Shown here: positions 1 to 13,394 of the stretch, in pieces | Position numbering within the stretch: the stretch's first letter is position 1 | How the letters are laid out: every line of letters starts with the position of its first letter | Assembly (NCBI GenBank): GCA_947034895.1 | Contig: OX344763.1 | Location: 52,947,025 to 53,011,024, forward strand | DNA: 64,000 bases | Source of the DNA: Rhytidiadelphus loreus | Taxonomy: Eukaryota > Streptophyta > Bryopsida > Hypnales > Hylocomiaceae | Direction: 5' to 3' | The notes under the pieces: model-generated | Told to the model about the DNA's origin: nothing | What the model saw: the letters and a program-made list of their open reading frames with translations, nothing else | The model's database searches: none | Program-made: the position numbers and the translations under genes

Positions 1-1062
1 CAATTTTCTATGACATGAAAATACAGCGCAAGGTTTGTGCATCAATTTCTAATTCAACGTCCAAGGTCATTCAATGTGACCACCAAATGAATTTTTCTTT
101 GGATAGTTGGATTTATGAAGAATTGCAACTTGCACCACATGTTTGCACATTCTCCTTTATTTGAATTTCATGAGTTCCAATTTTCTATGACATGAAAATA
201 CAGCGCATGGTTCGTGCATCAATTTCTTATTTATCGTTCAAGGTCATTCAATGTTACCACCAAATGAATATTTCTTTGGATATTTGGATTTAAGAAGAAT
301 TGCTACTTGCACCACATGTTTGCACATTCATTTTCACTCGAATTTCATAATTTCCAATTTTCTAAGACATGAAAATACAGCGCAAGGTTCGTACATCAAT
401 TTCTTATTTATCGTTCAAGGTCATTCAATGTTACCACGAAATGAATATTTCTTTGGATATTTGGATTTAAGAAGAATTGCTACTTGCACCACATGTTTGC
501 ACATTCAATTTCACTTGAATTTCATGAGTTCCAATTTTCTATAAGATGAAACTACAGCGCAAGGTTCGTGCATTGATTTCTCATTTAACGTCCAAGGTCA
601 TTCAATGTGACCACCAAGTGAATATTTCTTTGGATACTTGGATTTAAGAAGAATTGCAACTTGCACCAGATGTTTACACATTCTTTTTCACTTGAATTTC
701 ATGAGTTCCTATTTTCTATGACATGAAAATACAGCGCAAGGTTCGTGCATCAATTTCTAATTCAACGTCGAAGGTCATTCAATGTGACCACCAAATGAAT
801 ATTTCTTTGGATACTTGGATTTAAGAAGAATTGCAACTTGCACCAAATGTTTGCACATTCTTTCTCACTTGAATTTCAGGAGTTCCAATTTTCAATGACA
901 TGAAAGTACAGCGCAAGGTTCGTGCATCAATTTCTCATTTAACGTCCAAGGTCATTCAATGTTACCACCAAATGAATATTTCTTTGGATATTTGGATATA
1001 AGAAGAATTGTTACTTGCACCACATGATTGCACATTCTTTTTCAATTGAATTTCATGAGTTC
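1..1062. repeat. Six-monomer block, copy 1 (1,062-bp offset)
   Basis: Positions 1-540 recur at 1,063-1,602 (offset 1,062 = 6 x 177), with the rare 'gaatttttctttggatagttgg' at both. The rest of this block, 541-1,062, recurs at 1,957-2,478 at offset 1,416 = 8 x 177. Identity is high, though single-base differences are visible. Confidence 0.88.
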
Positions 1063-2478
1063 CAATTTTCTATGACATGAAAATACAGCGCAAGGTTTGT
1101 GCATCAATTTCTAATTCAACGTCCAAGGTCATTCAATGTGACCACCAAATGAATTTTTCTTTGGATAGTTGGATTTATGAAGAATTGCAACTTGCACCAC
1201 ATGTTTGCACATTCTCCTTTATTTGAATTTCATGAGTTCCAATTTTCTATGACATGAAAATACAGCGCAAGGTTCGTGCATCAATTTCTTATTTATCGTT
1301 CAAGGTCATTCAATGTTACCACCAAATGAATATTTCTTTGGATATTTGGATTTAAGAAGAATTGCTACTTGCACCACATGTTTGCACATTCATTTTCACT
1401 CGAATTTCATAAGTTCCAATTTTCTAAGACATGAAAATACAGCGCAAGGTTCGTACATCAATTTCTTATTTATCGTTCAAGGTCATTCAATGTTACCACG
1501 AAATGAATATTTCTTTGGATATTTGGATTTAAGAAGAATTGCTACTTGCACCACATGTTTGCACATTCATTTTCACTTGAATTTCATGAGTTCCAATTTT
1601 CTTTACGATGAAACTACAGCGCAAGGTTCGTGCATCGATTTCTCATTGAACGTCCAAGGTCATTCAATGTGACCACCAAATGGATATTTCTTTGGATATT
1701 TGGATTTAAGAAGAATTGCTACTTGCACCACATGTTTGCACATTCATTTTCACTTGAATTTCATAAGCTCCAATTTTCTAAAACATGAAAATACAGCGTA
1801 AGGTTCGTGCATCAATTTCTTATTTATCGTTCAAGGTCATTCATTGTTACCACGAAATGAATATTTCTTTGGATATTTGGATTTAAGAAGAATTGCTACT
1901 TGCACCACATGTTTGCACATTCATTTTCACTTGAATTTCATGAGTTCCAATTTTCTATAAGATGAAACTACAGCGCAAGGTTCGTGCATCGATTTCTCAT
2001 TTAACGTCGAAGGTCATTCAATGTGACCACCAAATGAATATTTCTTTGGATACTTGGATTTAAGAAGAATTGCAACTTGCACCAGATGTTTACACATTCC
2101 TTTTCACTTGAATTTCATGAGTTCCTATTTTCTATGACATGAAAATACAGCGCAAGGTTCGTGCATCAATTTCTAATTCAACGTCCAAGGTCATTCAATG
2201 TCACCACCAAATGAATATTTCTTTGGATACTTGGATTTAAGAAGAATTGCAACTTGCACCAAATGTTTGCACATTCTTTCTCACTTGAATTTCAGGAGTT
2301 CCAATTTTCAATGACATGAAAGTACAGCGCAAGGTTCGTGCATCAATTTCTCATTTAACGTCCAAGGTTATTCAATGATACCACCAAATGAATATTTCTT
2401 TGGATATTTGGATATAAGAAGAATTGTTACTTGCACCACATGATTGCACATTCTTTTTCACTTGAATTTCATGAGTTC
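1063..2478. repeat. Six-monomer block, copy 2, expanded to eight monomers
   Basis: Second copy of the 1-1,062 block. It is two monomers longer: about 1,603-1,956 is additional, and the second extra unit repeats the preceding 'ttcgttcaagg...ccacgaaatg' type. The change of offset from 1,062 to 1,416 inside one block shows an internal dimer gain, or a dimer loss in copy 1. Confidence 0.85.
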
Positions 2479-2833
2479 CAATTTTCTATGACATGAAAAT
2501 ACAGCGCAAGGTTCGTGCATCAATTTCTAATTCAACGTCCAAGGTCATTCAATGTCACCACCAAATGAATATTTCTTTGGATACTTGGATTTAAGAAGAA
2601 TTGCAACTTGCACCAAATGTTTGCACATTCTTTCTCACTTGAATTTCAGGAGTTCCAATTTTCAATGACATGAAAGTACAGCGCAAGGTTCGTGCATCAA
2701 TTTCTCATTTAACGTCCAAGGTTATTCAATGATACCACCAAATGAATATTTCTTTGGATATTTGGATATAAGAAGAATTGTTACTTGCACCACATGATTG
2801 CACATTCTTTTTCACTTGAATTTCATGAGTTCC
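2126..2833. repeat. Tandem dimer duplication, 354-bp offset
   Basis: Two monomers at about 2,126-2,479 are repeated at about 2,480-2,833. Both copies carry the rare 'caatgtcaccacc', 'caggagttccaattttcaatg' and 'ggttattcaatgatacc'. The two are near-identical, so the dimer was copied recently relative to its surroundings. Confidence 0.85.
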
Positions 2834-5498
2834 AATTTTCTATGACATGAAAATACAGCACAAGGTTCGTGCATCAATTTCTAATTCAACGTCCAAGGAC
2901 ATTCAATGTTACCAACAAATGTATAATTTTTTCGATACTTGGATTTAAGAAGCATTGCAACTTGCACCACATGTTTGCACATTCTTATTCACTTGAATTT
3001 CATGAGTTCCAATTTTCTATGACATGAAAATACAGCGCAAGGATCGTGCATCAATTTCTAATTTAACGTCCAAGGTCATTCAATGTGACCACCAAATGAA
3101 TATTTCTTTGGATACTTGGATTTAAGAAGAATTGCAACTTGCACCACATGTTTGCACATTCTTTTTTACTTGAATTTCATGAGTTCCAATTTTCTATGAC
3201 ATGAAAATACAGCGCAAGGTTCGTGCATCAATTTCTAATTTAACGTCCAAGGTCATTCAATGTGACCACGAAATGAATATTTCTTTGGATACTTGGATTT
3301 AAGACGAATTGCAACTTGCACCACATGTTTGCACATTCTTTTTTACTTGAATTTCATGAGTTCCAATTTTCTATGACATGAAAATACAGCGCAAGGTTCG
3401 TGCATCAATTTCTAATTTAACGTCCAAGGTCATTCAATGTGACCACCAAATGAATATTTCTTTGGATACTTGCATTTAAGAACAATTGCAACTTGCACCA
3501 CATGTTTGCACATTCTTTTTTACTTGAATTTCATGAGTTCCAATTTTCTATGACATGAAAATACAGCGCAAGGTTCGTGCATCAATTTCTAATTCAACGT
3601 CCAAGGTCATTCAATGTCACCACCAAATGAATATTTCTTTGGATACTTGCATTTAAGAAGAATTGCAACTTGCACCAAATGTTTACACATTCTTTTTTAC
3701 TTGAATTTCATGAGTTCCAATTTACTATGACATGAAAATACAGCGCAAGGTTCGTACATCAATTTCTTATTTATCGTTCAAGGTCATTCAATGTTACCAC
3801 CAAATGAATATTTCTTTGGATACTTGCATTTAAGAAGAATTGCAACTTGCACCACATGTTTACACATTCTTTTTTACTTGAATTTCATGAGTTCCAATTT
3901 TCTATGACATGAAAATACAGCGCAAGGTTCGTGCATCAATTTCTAATTCAACGTCCAAGGTCATTCAATGTCACCACCAAATGAATATTTCTTTGGATAC
4001 TTGCATTTAAGAAGAATTGCTACTTGCACCACATGTTTACACATTCATTTTCACTTGAATTTCATGAGTTCCAATTTTCTATAAGATGAAACTACAGCGC
4101 AAGGTTCGTGCATCAATTTCTCATTTAACGTCCAAGGTCATTCAATGATACCACCAAATTAGTATTTCTTTGGATATTTGGATATAAGAAGAATTGTTAC
4201 TTGCACCACATGTTTGCACATTCTTTCTCACTTGAATTTCAGGAGTTCCAATTTTCTATGACATGAAAGTACAGCGCAAGGTTCGTGCATCAATTTCTCA
4301 TTTAACGTCCACGGTCAATCAATGATACCACCAAATTAGTATTTCTTTGGATATTTGGATATAAGAAGAATTGTTACTTGCAACACATGTTTGCACATTC
4401 TTTCTCACTTGAATTTCAGGAGTTCCAATTTTCAATGACATGAAAGTACAGCGCAAGGTTCGTGCATCAATTTCTCATTTAACGTCCAAGGTCATTCAAT
4501 GATACCACCAAATGAATATTTCTTTGGATACTTGCATTTAAGAAGAATTGCAACTTGCACCACATGATTGCACATTCTTTTTCACTTGAATTTCATGAGT
4601 TCCAATTTTCTATAACATGAATATACAGCGCAAGGTTTGTACATCAATTTCTAATTCAACGTCCAACGTCATTGAATGTTACCACCACATGAATATTTCT
4701 TTGGATATTTGGATTTAAGAAGAATTGCAACTTGCACCACATGTTTGCACATTCTTTTTTACTTGAATTTCATGAGTTCTAATTTTCTATGACATGAAAA
4801 TACAGCGCAAGGTTCGTGCATCAATTTCTAATTTAACGTTCAAGGACATTCATTGTTACCACGAAATGAATAATTTTTTGGATATTTGGATTTAAGAAGA
4901 ATTGCAGCTTGCACCACATGTTTGCACATTCTTTTTCACTTGAATTTCATGAGTTCCAATTTTCTATGACATGAATATACAGCGCAAGGTTCGTGCATCA
5001 ATTTCTAATTTAACGTTCAAGGACATTCATTGTTACCACGAAATGAATAATTTTTTGGATATTTGGATTTAAGAAGAATTGCAGCTTGCACCACATGTTT
5101 GCACATTCTTTTTCACTTGAATTTCATGAGTTCCAATTTTCTATGACATGAATATACAGCGCAAGGTTCGTGCATCAATTTCTAATTTAACGTTCAAGGA
5201 CATTCAATGTTACCACCAAATGAATATTTCTTTGGATACTTGGATTTAAGAAGAATTGCAACTTGCACCACATGATTGCACATTCTTTTTCACTTGAATT
5301 TCATGAGTTCCAATTTCCTAAGATATGATAATACAGCGCAAGGTTCGTGCATCAATTTCTAATTTATCATTCAAGGACATTCAATGTTACCACCAAATGA
5401 ATATTTCTTTGGATACTTGGATTTAAGAAGAATTGCAACTTGCACCACATGATTGCACATTCTTTTCCACTTGAATATCATAAGTTCCAATTTTCTAT

Positions 5499-5675
5499 GA
5501 CATGATAATACAGCGCAAGGTTCGTGCATCAATTTCTAATTTATCGTTCAAGGACATTCAATGTTACCACCAAATGAATATTTCTTTGGATACTTGGATT
5601 TAAGAAGAATTGCAACTTGCACCACATGATTGCACATTCTTTTCCACTTGAATATCATAAGTTCCAATTTTCTAA
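5499..5675 (+). repeat. Representative 177-bp monomer, 'cgtgcatc' type
   Basis: One full unit, counted from the 'gacatga' anchor to the next. Diagnostic states are 'gttcgtgcatc', 'ttatcgttcaaggacattc', 'caatgttaccacc', 'atgattgcacattc' and 'ccacttgaatatcataag'. The length of 177 is a multiple of three, so reading frames stay in phase across neighbouring units. It holds a dyad around 'aatatt' (arms ccaaa/tttgg) and a short dyad catt-N-aatg. Most monomers of the right two thirds are of this type or differ by a few bases. Confidence 0.95.
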
Positions 5676-6029
5676 GACATGAAAGTACAGCGCAAGGTTC
5701 TTGCATGAATTTCTAATTTATCGTTCAAGGACATTCAATGTTACCCCCAAATGAATATTTCTTTGGATACTTGGATTTAAGAAGAATTGCAACTTGCACC
5801 ACATGATTGCACATTCTTTTCCACTTGAATATCATAAGTTCCAATATTCTATGACATCATAATACAGCGCAAGGTTCGTGCATCAATTTCTAATTTATCG
5901 TTCAACGACATTCAATGTTACCACCAAATGAATATTTCTTTGGATACTTGGATTTAAGAAGAATTGCAACTTGCACCACATGATTGCACATTCTTTTCCA
6001 CTTGAATATCATAAGTTCCAATTTTCTAA

Positions 6030-6205
6030 GACATGAAAGTACAGCGCAAGGTTCTGCATCAATTTCTAATTCAACGTCCAACGTCATTGAATGTTACCAC
6101 CAAATGAATATTTCTTTGGATATTTGGATTTAAGAAGAATTGCAACATGCACCACATGATTGCACATTCTTTTCCACTTGAATATCATAAGTTCCAATTT
6201 GCTAA
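6030..6205 (+). repeat. Representative 176-bp monomer, 'ttctgcatc' type
   Basis: One full unit that is one base shorter because 'ttcgtgcatc' has become 'ttctgcatc'. It also carries linked variants 'attcaacgtccaacgtc' and 'cattgaatg'. It sits next to a 177-bp unit, so a 353-bp dimer period appears locally, for example at 5,902/6,255, 9,082/9,435, 17,562/17,915 and 23,735/24,088/24,441. The antisense strand of this unit is open for 61 codons; this is a property of the repeat and not a gene. Confidence 0.93.
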
Positions 6206-7740
6206 GACATGAAAGTACAGCGCAAGGTTCGTGCATCAATTTCTAATTTATCGTTCAAGGACATTCAATGTTACCCCCAAATGAATATTTCTTTGGATAC
6301 TTGGATTTAAGAAGAATTGCAACTTGCACCACATGATTGCACATTCTTTTCCACTTGAATATCATAAGTTCCAATTTTCTAAGACATGAAAGTACAGCGC
6401 AAGGTTCTGCATCAATTTCTAATTCAACGTCCAACGTCATTGAATGTTACCACCACATGAATATTTCTTTGGATACCTGGATTTAAGAAGAATTGCAACG
6501 TGCACCACCTGTTTGCACATTCTTTTTCACTTGAGTTTCATGAGTTCTAATTTTCTATAACATGAAAATACCGCGCAAGGTTCGTGCATCAATTTCTAAT
6601 TTAACGTTCAAGGACATTCATTGTTACCACCAAATGAATAATTTTTTGGATATTTGGATTTAAGAAGAATTGCAACTTGCACCACATGTTTGCACATTCT
6701 TTTTCACTTGAATTTCATGAGTTCCAATTTTCTATGACATGAATATACAGCGCAAGGTTCGTGCATCAATTTCTAATTTAACAATCAAGGACATTCAATG
6801 TTACCACCAAATGAATATTTCTTTGGATACTTGGATTTAAGAAGAATTGCAACTTGCACCACATGTTTGCACATTCTTTTTCACTTGAAGTTCATGAGTT
6901 CCAATTTTTTATGACATGAATATACAGCGCAAGGTTTGTACATCAATTTCTAATTTAACGTTCAAGGACATTCAATGTGACCACCAAATGAATATTTCTT
7001 TGGATACTTGGATTTAAGAAGAATTGCAACTTGCACCAGATGTTTACACATTCTTTTTTACTTGATTTTCATGAGTTCCAATTTTCTATGACATGAAAAT
7101 ACAGCGCAAGGTTATGCATCAATTTCTAATTCCACGTCCAACGTCATTCAATGTTACCACCAAATGAATATTTCTTTGGATACTTGGATTTAAGAAGAAT
7201 TGCTACTTGCACCACATGATTGCACATTCTTTTCCACTTGAATATCATAAGTTCCAATTTTCTAAGACATGAAAGTACAGCGCAAGGTTATGCATCAATT
7301 TCTAATTCCACGTCCAACGTCATTCAATGTTACCACCAAATGAATATTTCTTTGGATACTTGGATTTAAGAAGGAATGCAACTTGCACCACATGATTGCA
7401 CATTCTTTTTCAATTGAATTTCATGAGTTCCAATTTCCTAAGACATGAAAGTACAGCGCAAGGTTCTGCATCAATTTCTAATTCAACGTCCAACGTCATT
7501 GACTGTTACCACCAAATGAATATTTCTTTGGATATTTGGATTTAAGAAGAATTGCAACTTGCACAACATGTTTGCACATTCTTTTTTACTTGAATTTCAT
7601 GAGTTCCAATTTTCTAAGACATGAAAGTACAGCGCAAGGTTATGCATCAATTTCTAATTCCACGTCCAACGTCATTCAATGTTACCACCAAATGAATATT
7701 TCTTTGGATACTTGGATTTAAGAAGAATTGCAACTTGCAC

Positions 7741-10562
7741 CACATGATTGCACATTCTTTTTCACTTGAATTTCATGAGTTCCAATTTTCTATAACATGA
7801 ATATACAGCGCAAGGTTTGTACATCAATTTCTAATTCAACGTCCAACGTCATTGAATGTTACCACCACATGAATATTTCTTTGGATATTTGGATTTAAGA
7901 AGAATTGCAACTTGCACCACATGTTTGCACATTCTTTTTTACTTGAATTTCATGAGTTCTAATTTTCTATGACATGAAAATACAGCGCAAGGTTCGTGCA
8001 TCAATTTCTAATTTAACGTTCAAGGACATTCATTGTTACCACGAAATGAATAATTTTTTGGATATTTGGATTTAAGAAGAATTGCAGCTTGCACCACATG
8101 TTTGCACATTCTTTTTCACTTGAATTTCATGAGTTCCAATTTTCTATGACATGAATATACAGCGCAAGGTTCGTGCATCAATTTCTAATTTAACGTTCAA
8201 GGACATTCATTGTTACCACGAAATGAATAATTTTTTGGATATTTGGATTTAAGAAGAATTGCAGCTTGCACCACATGTTTGCACATTCTTTTTCACTTGA
8301 ATTTCATGAGTTCCAATTTTCTATGACATGAATATACAGCGCAAGGTTCGTGCATCAATTTCTAATTTAACGTTCAAGGACATTCAATGTTACCACCAAA
8401 TGAATATTTCTTTGGATACTTGGATTTAAGAAGAATTGCAACTTGCACCACATGATTGCACATTCTTTTTCACTTGAATTTCATGAGTTCCAATTTCCTA
8501 AGATATGATAATACAGCGCAAGGTTCGTGCATCAATTTCTAATTTATCATTCAAGGACATTCAATGTTACCACCAAATGAATATTTCTTTGGATACTTGG
8601 ATTTAAGAAGAATTGCAACTTGCACCACATGATTGCACATTCTTTTCCACTTGAATATCATAAGTTCCAATTTTCTATGACATGATAATACAGCGCAAGG
8701 TTCGTGCATCAATTTCTAATTTATCGTTCAAGGACATTCAATGTTACCACCAAATGAATATTTCTTTGGATACTTGGATTTAAGAAGAATTGCAACTTGC
8801 ACCACATGATTGCACATTCTTTTCCACTTGAATATCATAAGTTCCAATTTTCTAAGACATGAAAGTACAGCGCAAGGTTCTTGCATGAATTTCTAATTTA
8901 TCGTTCAAGGACATTCAATGTTACCCCCAAATGAATATTTCTTTGGATACTTGGATTTAAGAAGAATTGCAACTTGCACCACATGATTGCACATTCTTTT
9001 CCACTTGAATATCATAAGTTCCAATATTCTATGACATCATAATACAGCGCAAGGTTCGTGCATCAATTTCTAATTTATCGTTCAACGACATTCAATGTTA
9101 CCACCAAATGAATATTTCTTTGGATACTTGGATTTAAGAAGAATTGCAACTTGCACCACATGATTGCACATTCTTTTCCACTTGAATATCATAAGTTCCA
9201 ATTTTCTAAGACATGAAAGTACAGCGCAAGGTTCTGCATCAATTTCTAATTCAACGTCCAACGTCATTGAATGTTACCACCAAATGAATATTTCTTTGGA
9301 TATTTGGATTTAAGAAGAATTGCAACATGCACCACATGATTGCACATTCTTTTCCACTTGAATATCATAAGTTCCAATTTGCTAAGACATGAAAGTACAG
9401 CGCAAGGTTCGTGCATCAATTTCTAATTTATCGTTCAAGGACATTCAATGTTACCCCCAAATGAATATTTCTTTGGATACTTGGATTTAAGAAGAATTGC
9501 AACTTGCACCACATGATTGCACATTCTTTTCCACTTGAATATCATAAGTTCCAATTTTCTAAGACATGAAAGTACAGCGCAAGGTTCTGCATCAATTTCT
9601 AATTCAACGTCCAACGTCATTGAATGTTACCACCACATGAATATTTCTTTGGATACCTGGATTTAAGAAGAATTGCAACGTGCACCACCTGTTTGCACAT
9701 TCTTTTTCACTTGAGTTTCATGAGTTCTAATTTTCTATAACATGAAAATACCGCGCAAGGTTCGTGCATCAATTTCTAATTTAACGTTCAAGGACATTCA
9801 TTGTTACCACCAAATGAATAATTTTTTGGATATTTGGATTTAAGAAGAATTGCAACTTGCACCACATGTTTGCACATTCTTTTTCACTTGAATTTCATGA
9901 GTTCCAATTTTCTATGACATGAATATACAGCGCAAGGCTCGTGCATCAATTTCTAATTTAACAATCAAGGACATTCAATGTTACCACCAAATGAATATTT
10001 CTTTGGATACTTGGATTTAAGAAGAATTGCAACTTGCACCACATGTTTGCACATTCTTTTTCACTTGAAGTTCATGAGTTCCAATTTTTTATGACATGAA
10101 TATACAGCGCAAGGTTTGTACATCAATTTCTAATTTAACGTTCAAGGACATTCAATGTGACCACCAAATGAATATTTCTTTGGATACTTGGATTTAAGAA
10201 GAATTGCAACTTGCACCAGATGTTTACACATTCTTTTTTACTTGATTTTCATGAGTTCCAATTTTCTATGACATGAAAATACAGCGCAAGGTTATGCATC
10301 AATTTCTAATTCCACGTCCAACGTCATTCAATGTTACCACCAAATGAATATTTCTTTGGATACTTGGATTTAAGAAGAATTGCTACTTGCACCACATGAT
10401 TGCACATTCTTTTCCACTTGAATATCATAAGTTCCAATTTTCTAAGACATGAAAGTACAGCGCAAGGTTATGCATCAATTTCTAATTCCACGTCCAACGT
10501 CATTCAATGTTACCACCAAATGAATATTTCTTTGGATACTTGGATTTAAGAAGGATTGCAAC
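7741..10562. repeat. Region II unit, copy 2, truncated by four monomers
   Basis: It matches copy 1 at -3,180 bp up to about 10,555, then changes into sequence equivalent to about 8,087 onward (or 4,907). The next copy follows at 2,474 bp rather than 3,180 bp: 706 bp, four monomers, are missing. The switch falls inside the shared stretch 'cttgcaccacatg' at 10,562-10,574, bounded by diagnostic bases on both sides. Confidence 0.92.
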
Positions 10563-13394
10563 TTGCACCACATGTTTGCACATTCTTTTTCACTTGAATT
10601 TCATGAGTTCCAATTTTCTATGACATGAATATACAGCGCAAGGTTCGTGCATCAATTTCTAATTTAACGTTCAAGGACATTCATTGTTACCACGAAATGA
10701 ATAATTTTTTGGATATTTGGATTTAAGAAGAATTGCAGCTTGCACCACATGTTTGCACATTCTTTTTCACTTGAATTTCATGAGTTCCAATTTTCTATGA
10801 CATGAATATACAGCGCAAGGTTCGTGCATCAATTTCTAATTTAACGTTCAAGGACATTCAATGTTACCACCAAATGAATATTTCTTTGGATACTTGGATT
10901 TAAGAAGAATTGCAACTTGCACCACATGATTGCACATTCTTTTTCACTTGAATTTCATGAGTTCCAATTTCCTAAGATATGATAATACAGCGCAAGGTTC
11001 GTGCATCAATTTCTAATTTATCATTCAAGGACATTCAATGTTACCACCAAATGAATATTTCTTTGGATACTTGGATTTAAGAAGAATTGCAACTTGCACC
11101 ACATGATTGCACATTCTTTTCCACTTGAATATCATAAGTTCCAATTTTCTATGACATGATAATACAGCGCAAGGTTCGTGCTTCAATTTCTAATTTATCG
11201 TTCAAGGACATTCAATGTTACCACCAAATGAATATTTCTTTGGATACTTGGATTTAAGAAGAATTGCAACTTGCACCACATGATTGCACATTCTTTTCCA
11301 CTTGAATATCATAAGTTCCAATTTTCTAAGACATGAAAGTACAGCGCAAGGTTCTTGCATGAATTTCTAATTTATCGTTCAAGGACATTCAATGTTACCC
11401 CCAAATGAATATTTCTTTGGATACTTGGATTTAAGAAGAATTGCAACTTGCACCACATGATTGCACATTCTTTTCCACTTGAATATCATAAGTTCCAATA
11501 TTCTATGACATCATAATACAGCGCAAGGTTCGTGCATCAATTTCTAATTTATCGTTCAACGACATTCAATGTTACCACCAAATGAATATTTCTTTGGATA
11601 CTTGGATTTAAGAAGAATTGCAACTTGCACCACATGATTGCACATTCTTTTCCACTTGAATATCATAAGTTCCAATTTTCTAAGACATGAAAGTACAGCG
11701 CAAGGTTCTGCATCAATTTCTAATTCAACGTCCAACGTCATTGAATGTTACCACCAAATGAATATTTCTTTGGATATTTGGATTTAAGAAGAATTGCAAC
11801 ATGCACCACATGATTGCACATTCTTTTCCACTTGAATATCATAAGTTCCAATTTGCTAAGACATGAAAGTACAGCGCAAGGTTCGTGCATCAATTTCTAA
11901 TTTATCGTTCAAGGACATTCAATGTTACCCCCAAATGAATATTTCTTTGGATACTTGGATTTAAGAAGAATTGCAACTTGCACCACATGATTGCACATTC
12001 TTTTCCACTTGAATATCATAAGTTCCAATTTTCTAAGACATGAAAGTACAGCGCAAGGTTCTGCATCAATTTCTAATTCAACGTCCAACGTCATTGAATG
12101 TTACCACCACATGAATATTTCTTTGGATACCTGGATTTAAGAAGAATTGCAACGTGCACCACCTGTTTGCACATTCTTTTTCACTTGAGTTTCATGAGTT
12201 CTAATTTTCTATAACATGAAAATACCGCGCAAGGTTCGTGCATCAATTTCTAATTTAACGTTCAAGGACATTCATTGTTACCACCAAATGAATAATTTTT
12301 TGGATATTTGGATTTAAGAAGAATTGCAACTTGCACCACATGTTTGCACATTCTTTTTCACTTGAATTTCATGAGTTCCAATTTTCTATGACATGAATAT
12401 ACAGCGCAAGGTTCGTGCATCAATTTCTAATTTAACAATCAAGGACATTCAATGTTACCACCAAATGAATATTTCTTTGGATACTTGGATTTAAGAAGAA
12501 TTGCAACTTGCACCACATGTTTGCACATTCTTTTTCACTTGAAGTTCATGAGTTCCAATTTTATATGACATGAATATACAGCGCAAGGTTTGTACATCAA
12601 TTTCTAATTTAACGTTCAAGGACATTCAATGTGACCACCAAATGAATATTTCTTTGGATACTTGGATTTAAGAAGAATTGCAACTTGCACCAGATGTTTA
12701 CACATTCTTTTTTACTTGATTTTCATGAGTTCCAATTTTCTATGACATGAAAATACAGCGCAAGGTTATGCATCAATTTCTAATTCCACGTCCAACGTCA
12801 TTCAATGTTACCACCAAATGAATATTTCTTTGGATACTTGGATTTAAGAAGAATTGCTACTTGCACCACATGATTGCACATTCTTTTCCACTTGAATATC
12901 ATAAGTTCCAATTTTCTAAGACATGAAAGTACAGCGCAAGGTTATGCATCAATTTCTAATTCCACGTCCAACGTCATTCAATGTTACCACCAAATGAATA
13001 TTTCTTTGGATACTTGGATTTAAGAAGGATTGCAACTTGCACCACATGATTGCACATTCTTTTTCACTTGAATTTCATGAGTTCCAATTTCCTAAGACAT
13101 GAAAATACAGCGCAAGGTTCTGCATCAATTTCTAATTCAACGTCCAACGTCATTGACTGTTACCACCAAATGAATATTTCTTTGGATATTTGGATTTAAG
13201 AAGAATTGCAACTTGCACAACATGTTTGCACATTCTTTTTTACTTGAATTTCATGAGTTCCAATTTTCTAAGACATGAAAGTACAGCGCAAGGTTATGCA
13301 TCAATTTCTAATTCCACGTCCAACGTCATTCAATGTTACCACCAAATGAATATTTCTTTGGATACTTGGATTTAAGAAGAATTGCAACTTGCAC
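10563..13394. repeat. Region II unit, copy 3 (left end missing)
   Basis: It matches 4,909-7,740 at offset 5,654 bp (32 monomers), and part of copy 2 at offset 2,474. Private changes include 11,182 ('gcttcaa' for 'gcatcaa') and about 12,562 ('ttttatatg' for 'ttttttatg'). The left ~350-370 bp of the full unit is absent because of the junction at 10,562-10,574. Confidence 0.9.

Larger units (their letters stand above)
1..4535. repeat. Region I: diverged, uniform 177-bp monomers
   Basis: About 25 monomers, all of 177-bp phase as far as I could follow. They carry states rare further right: 'ccaaggtcattcaatgtgacc', 'tctcatttaacg', 'gacatgaaactacag' preceded by 'tataa', and 'ccaaattagtatttc' at about 4,156 and 4,333. 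The one-base-shorter 'ttctgcatc' and 'ttatgcatc' variants are absent here and first appear near 6,050 and 7,110. Scattered single differences between neighbours suggest an older or less recently homogenised part of the array. Confidence 0.8.
4536..7740. repeat. Region II unit, copy 1 (18 monomers, 3,180 bp)
   Basis: Homology with copy 2 is at exactly +3,180 bp from about 4,536 to about 7,370. Comparing the lines by eye shows a single difference in most of this stretch, at 6,758 (t) versus 9,938 (c). The left limit lies just right of 4,535, where 'cttgcattt' here contrasts with 'cttggattt' in the other copy. Internally it includes two adjacent near-identical monomers at about 4,811 and 4,988 with 'gaataattttttgg'. 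Confidence 0.93.

Noticed and set aside
251..1672. Open frames of 97 and 119 codons on the + strand
   Set aside because: They run through two or three monomers only because 177 bp is 59 codons, so the frame repeats itself. The translation is the repeat translated twice. There is no codon-bias or conservation signal and no start context that differs from other monomers.
5512..5530. RNA polymerase III B-box-like 'ggttcgtgc' in each 177-bp monomer
   Set aside because: The first six bases agree with the B-box consensus GGTTCRANNC, but the rest does not, no A box lies at suitable spacing, and no tRNA or SINE fold is visible.
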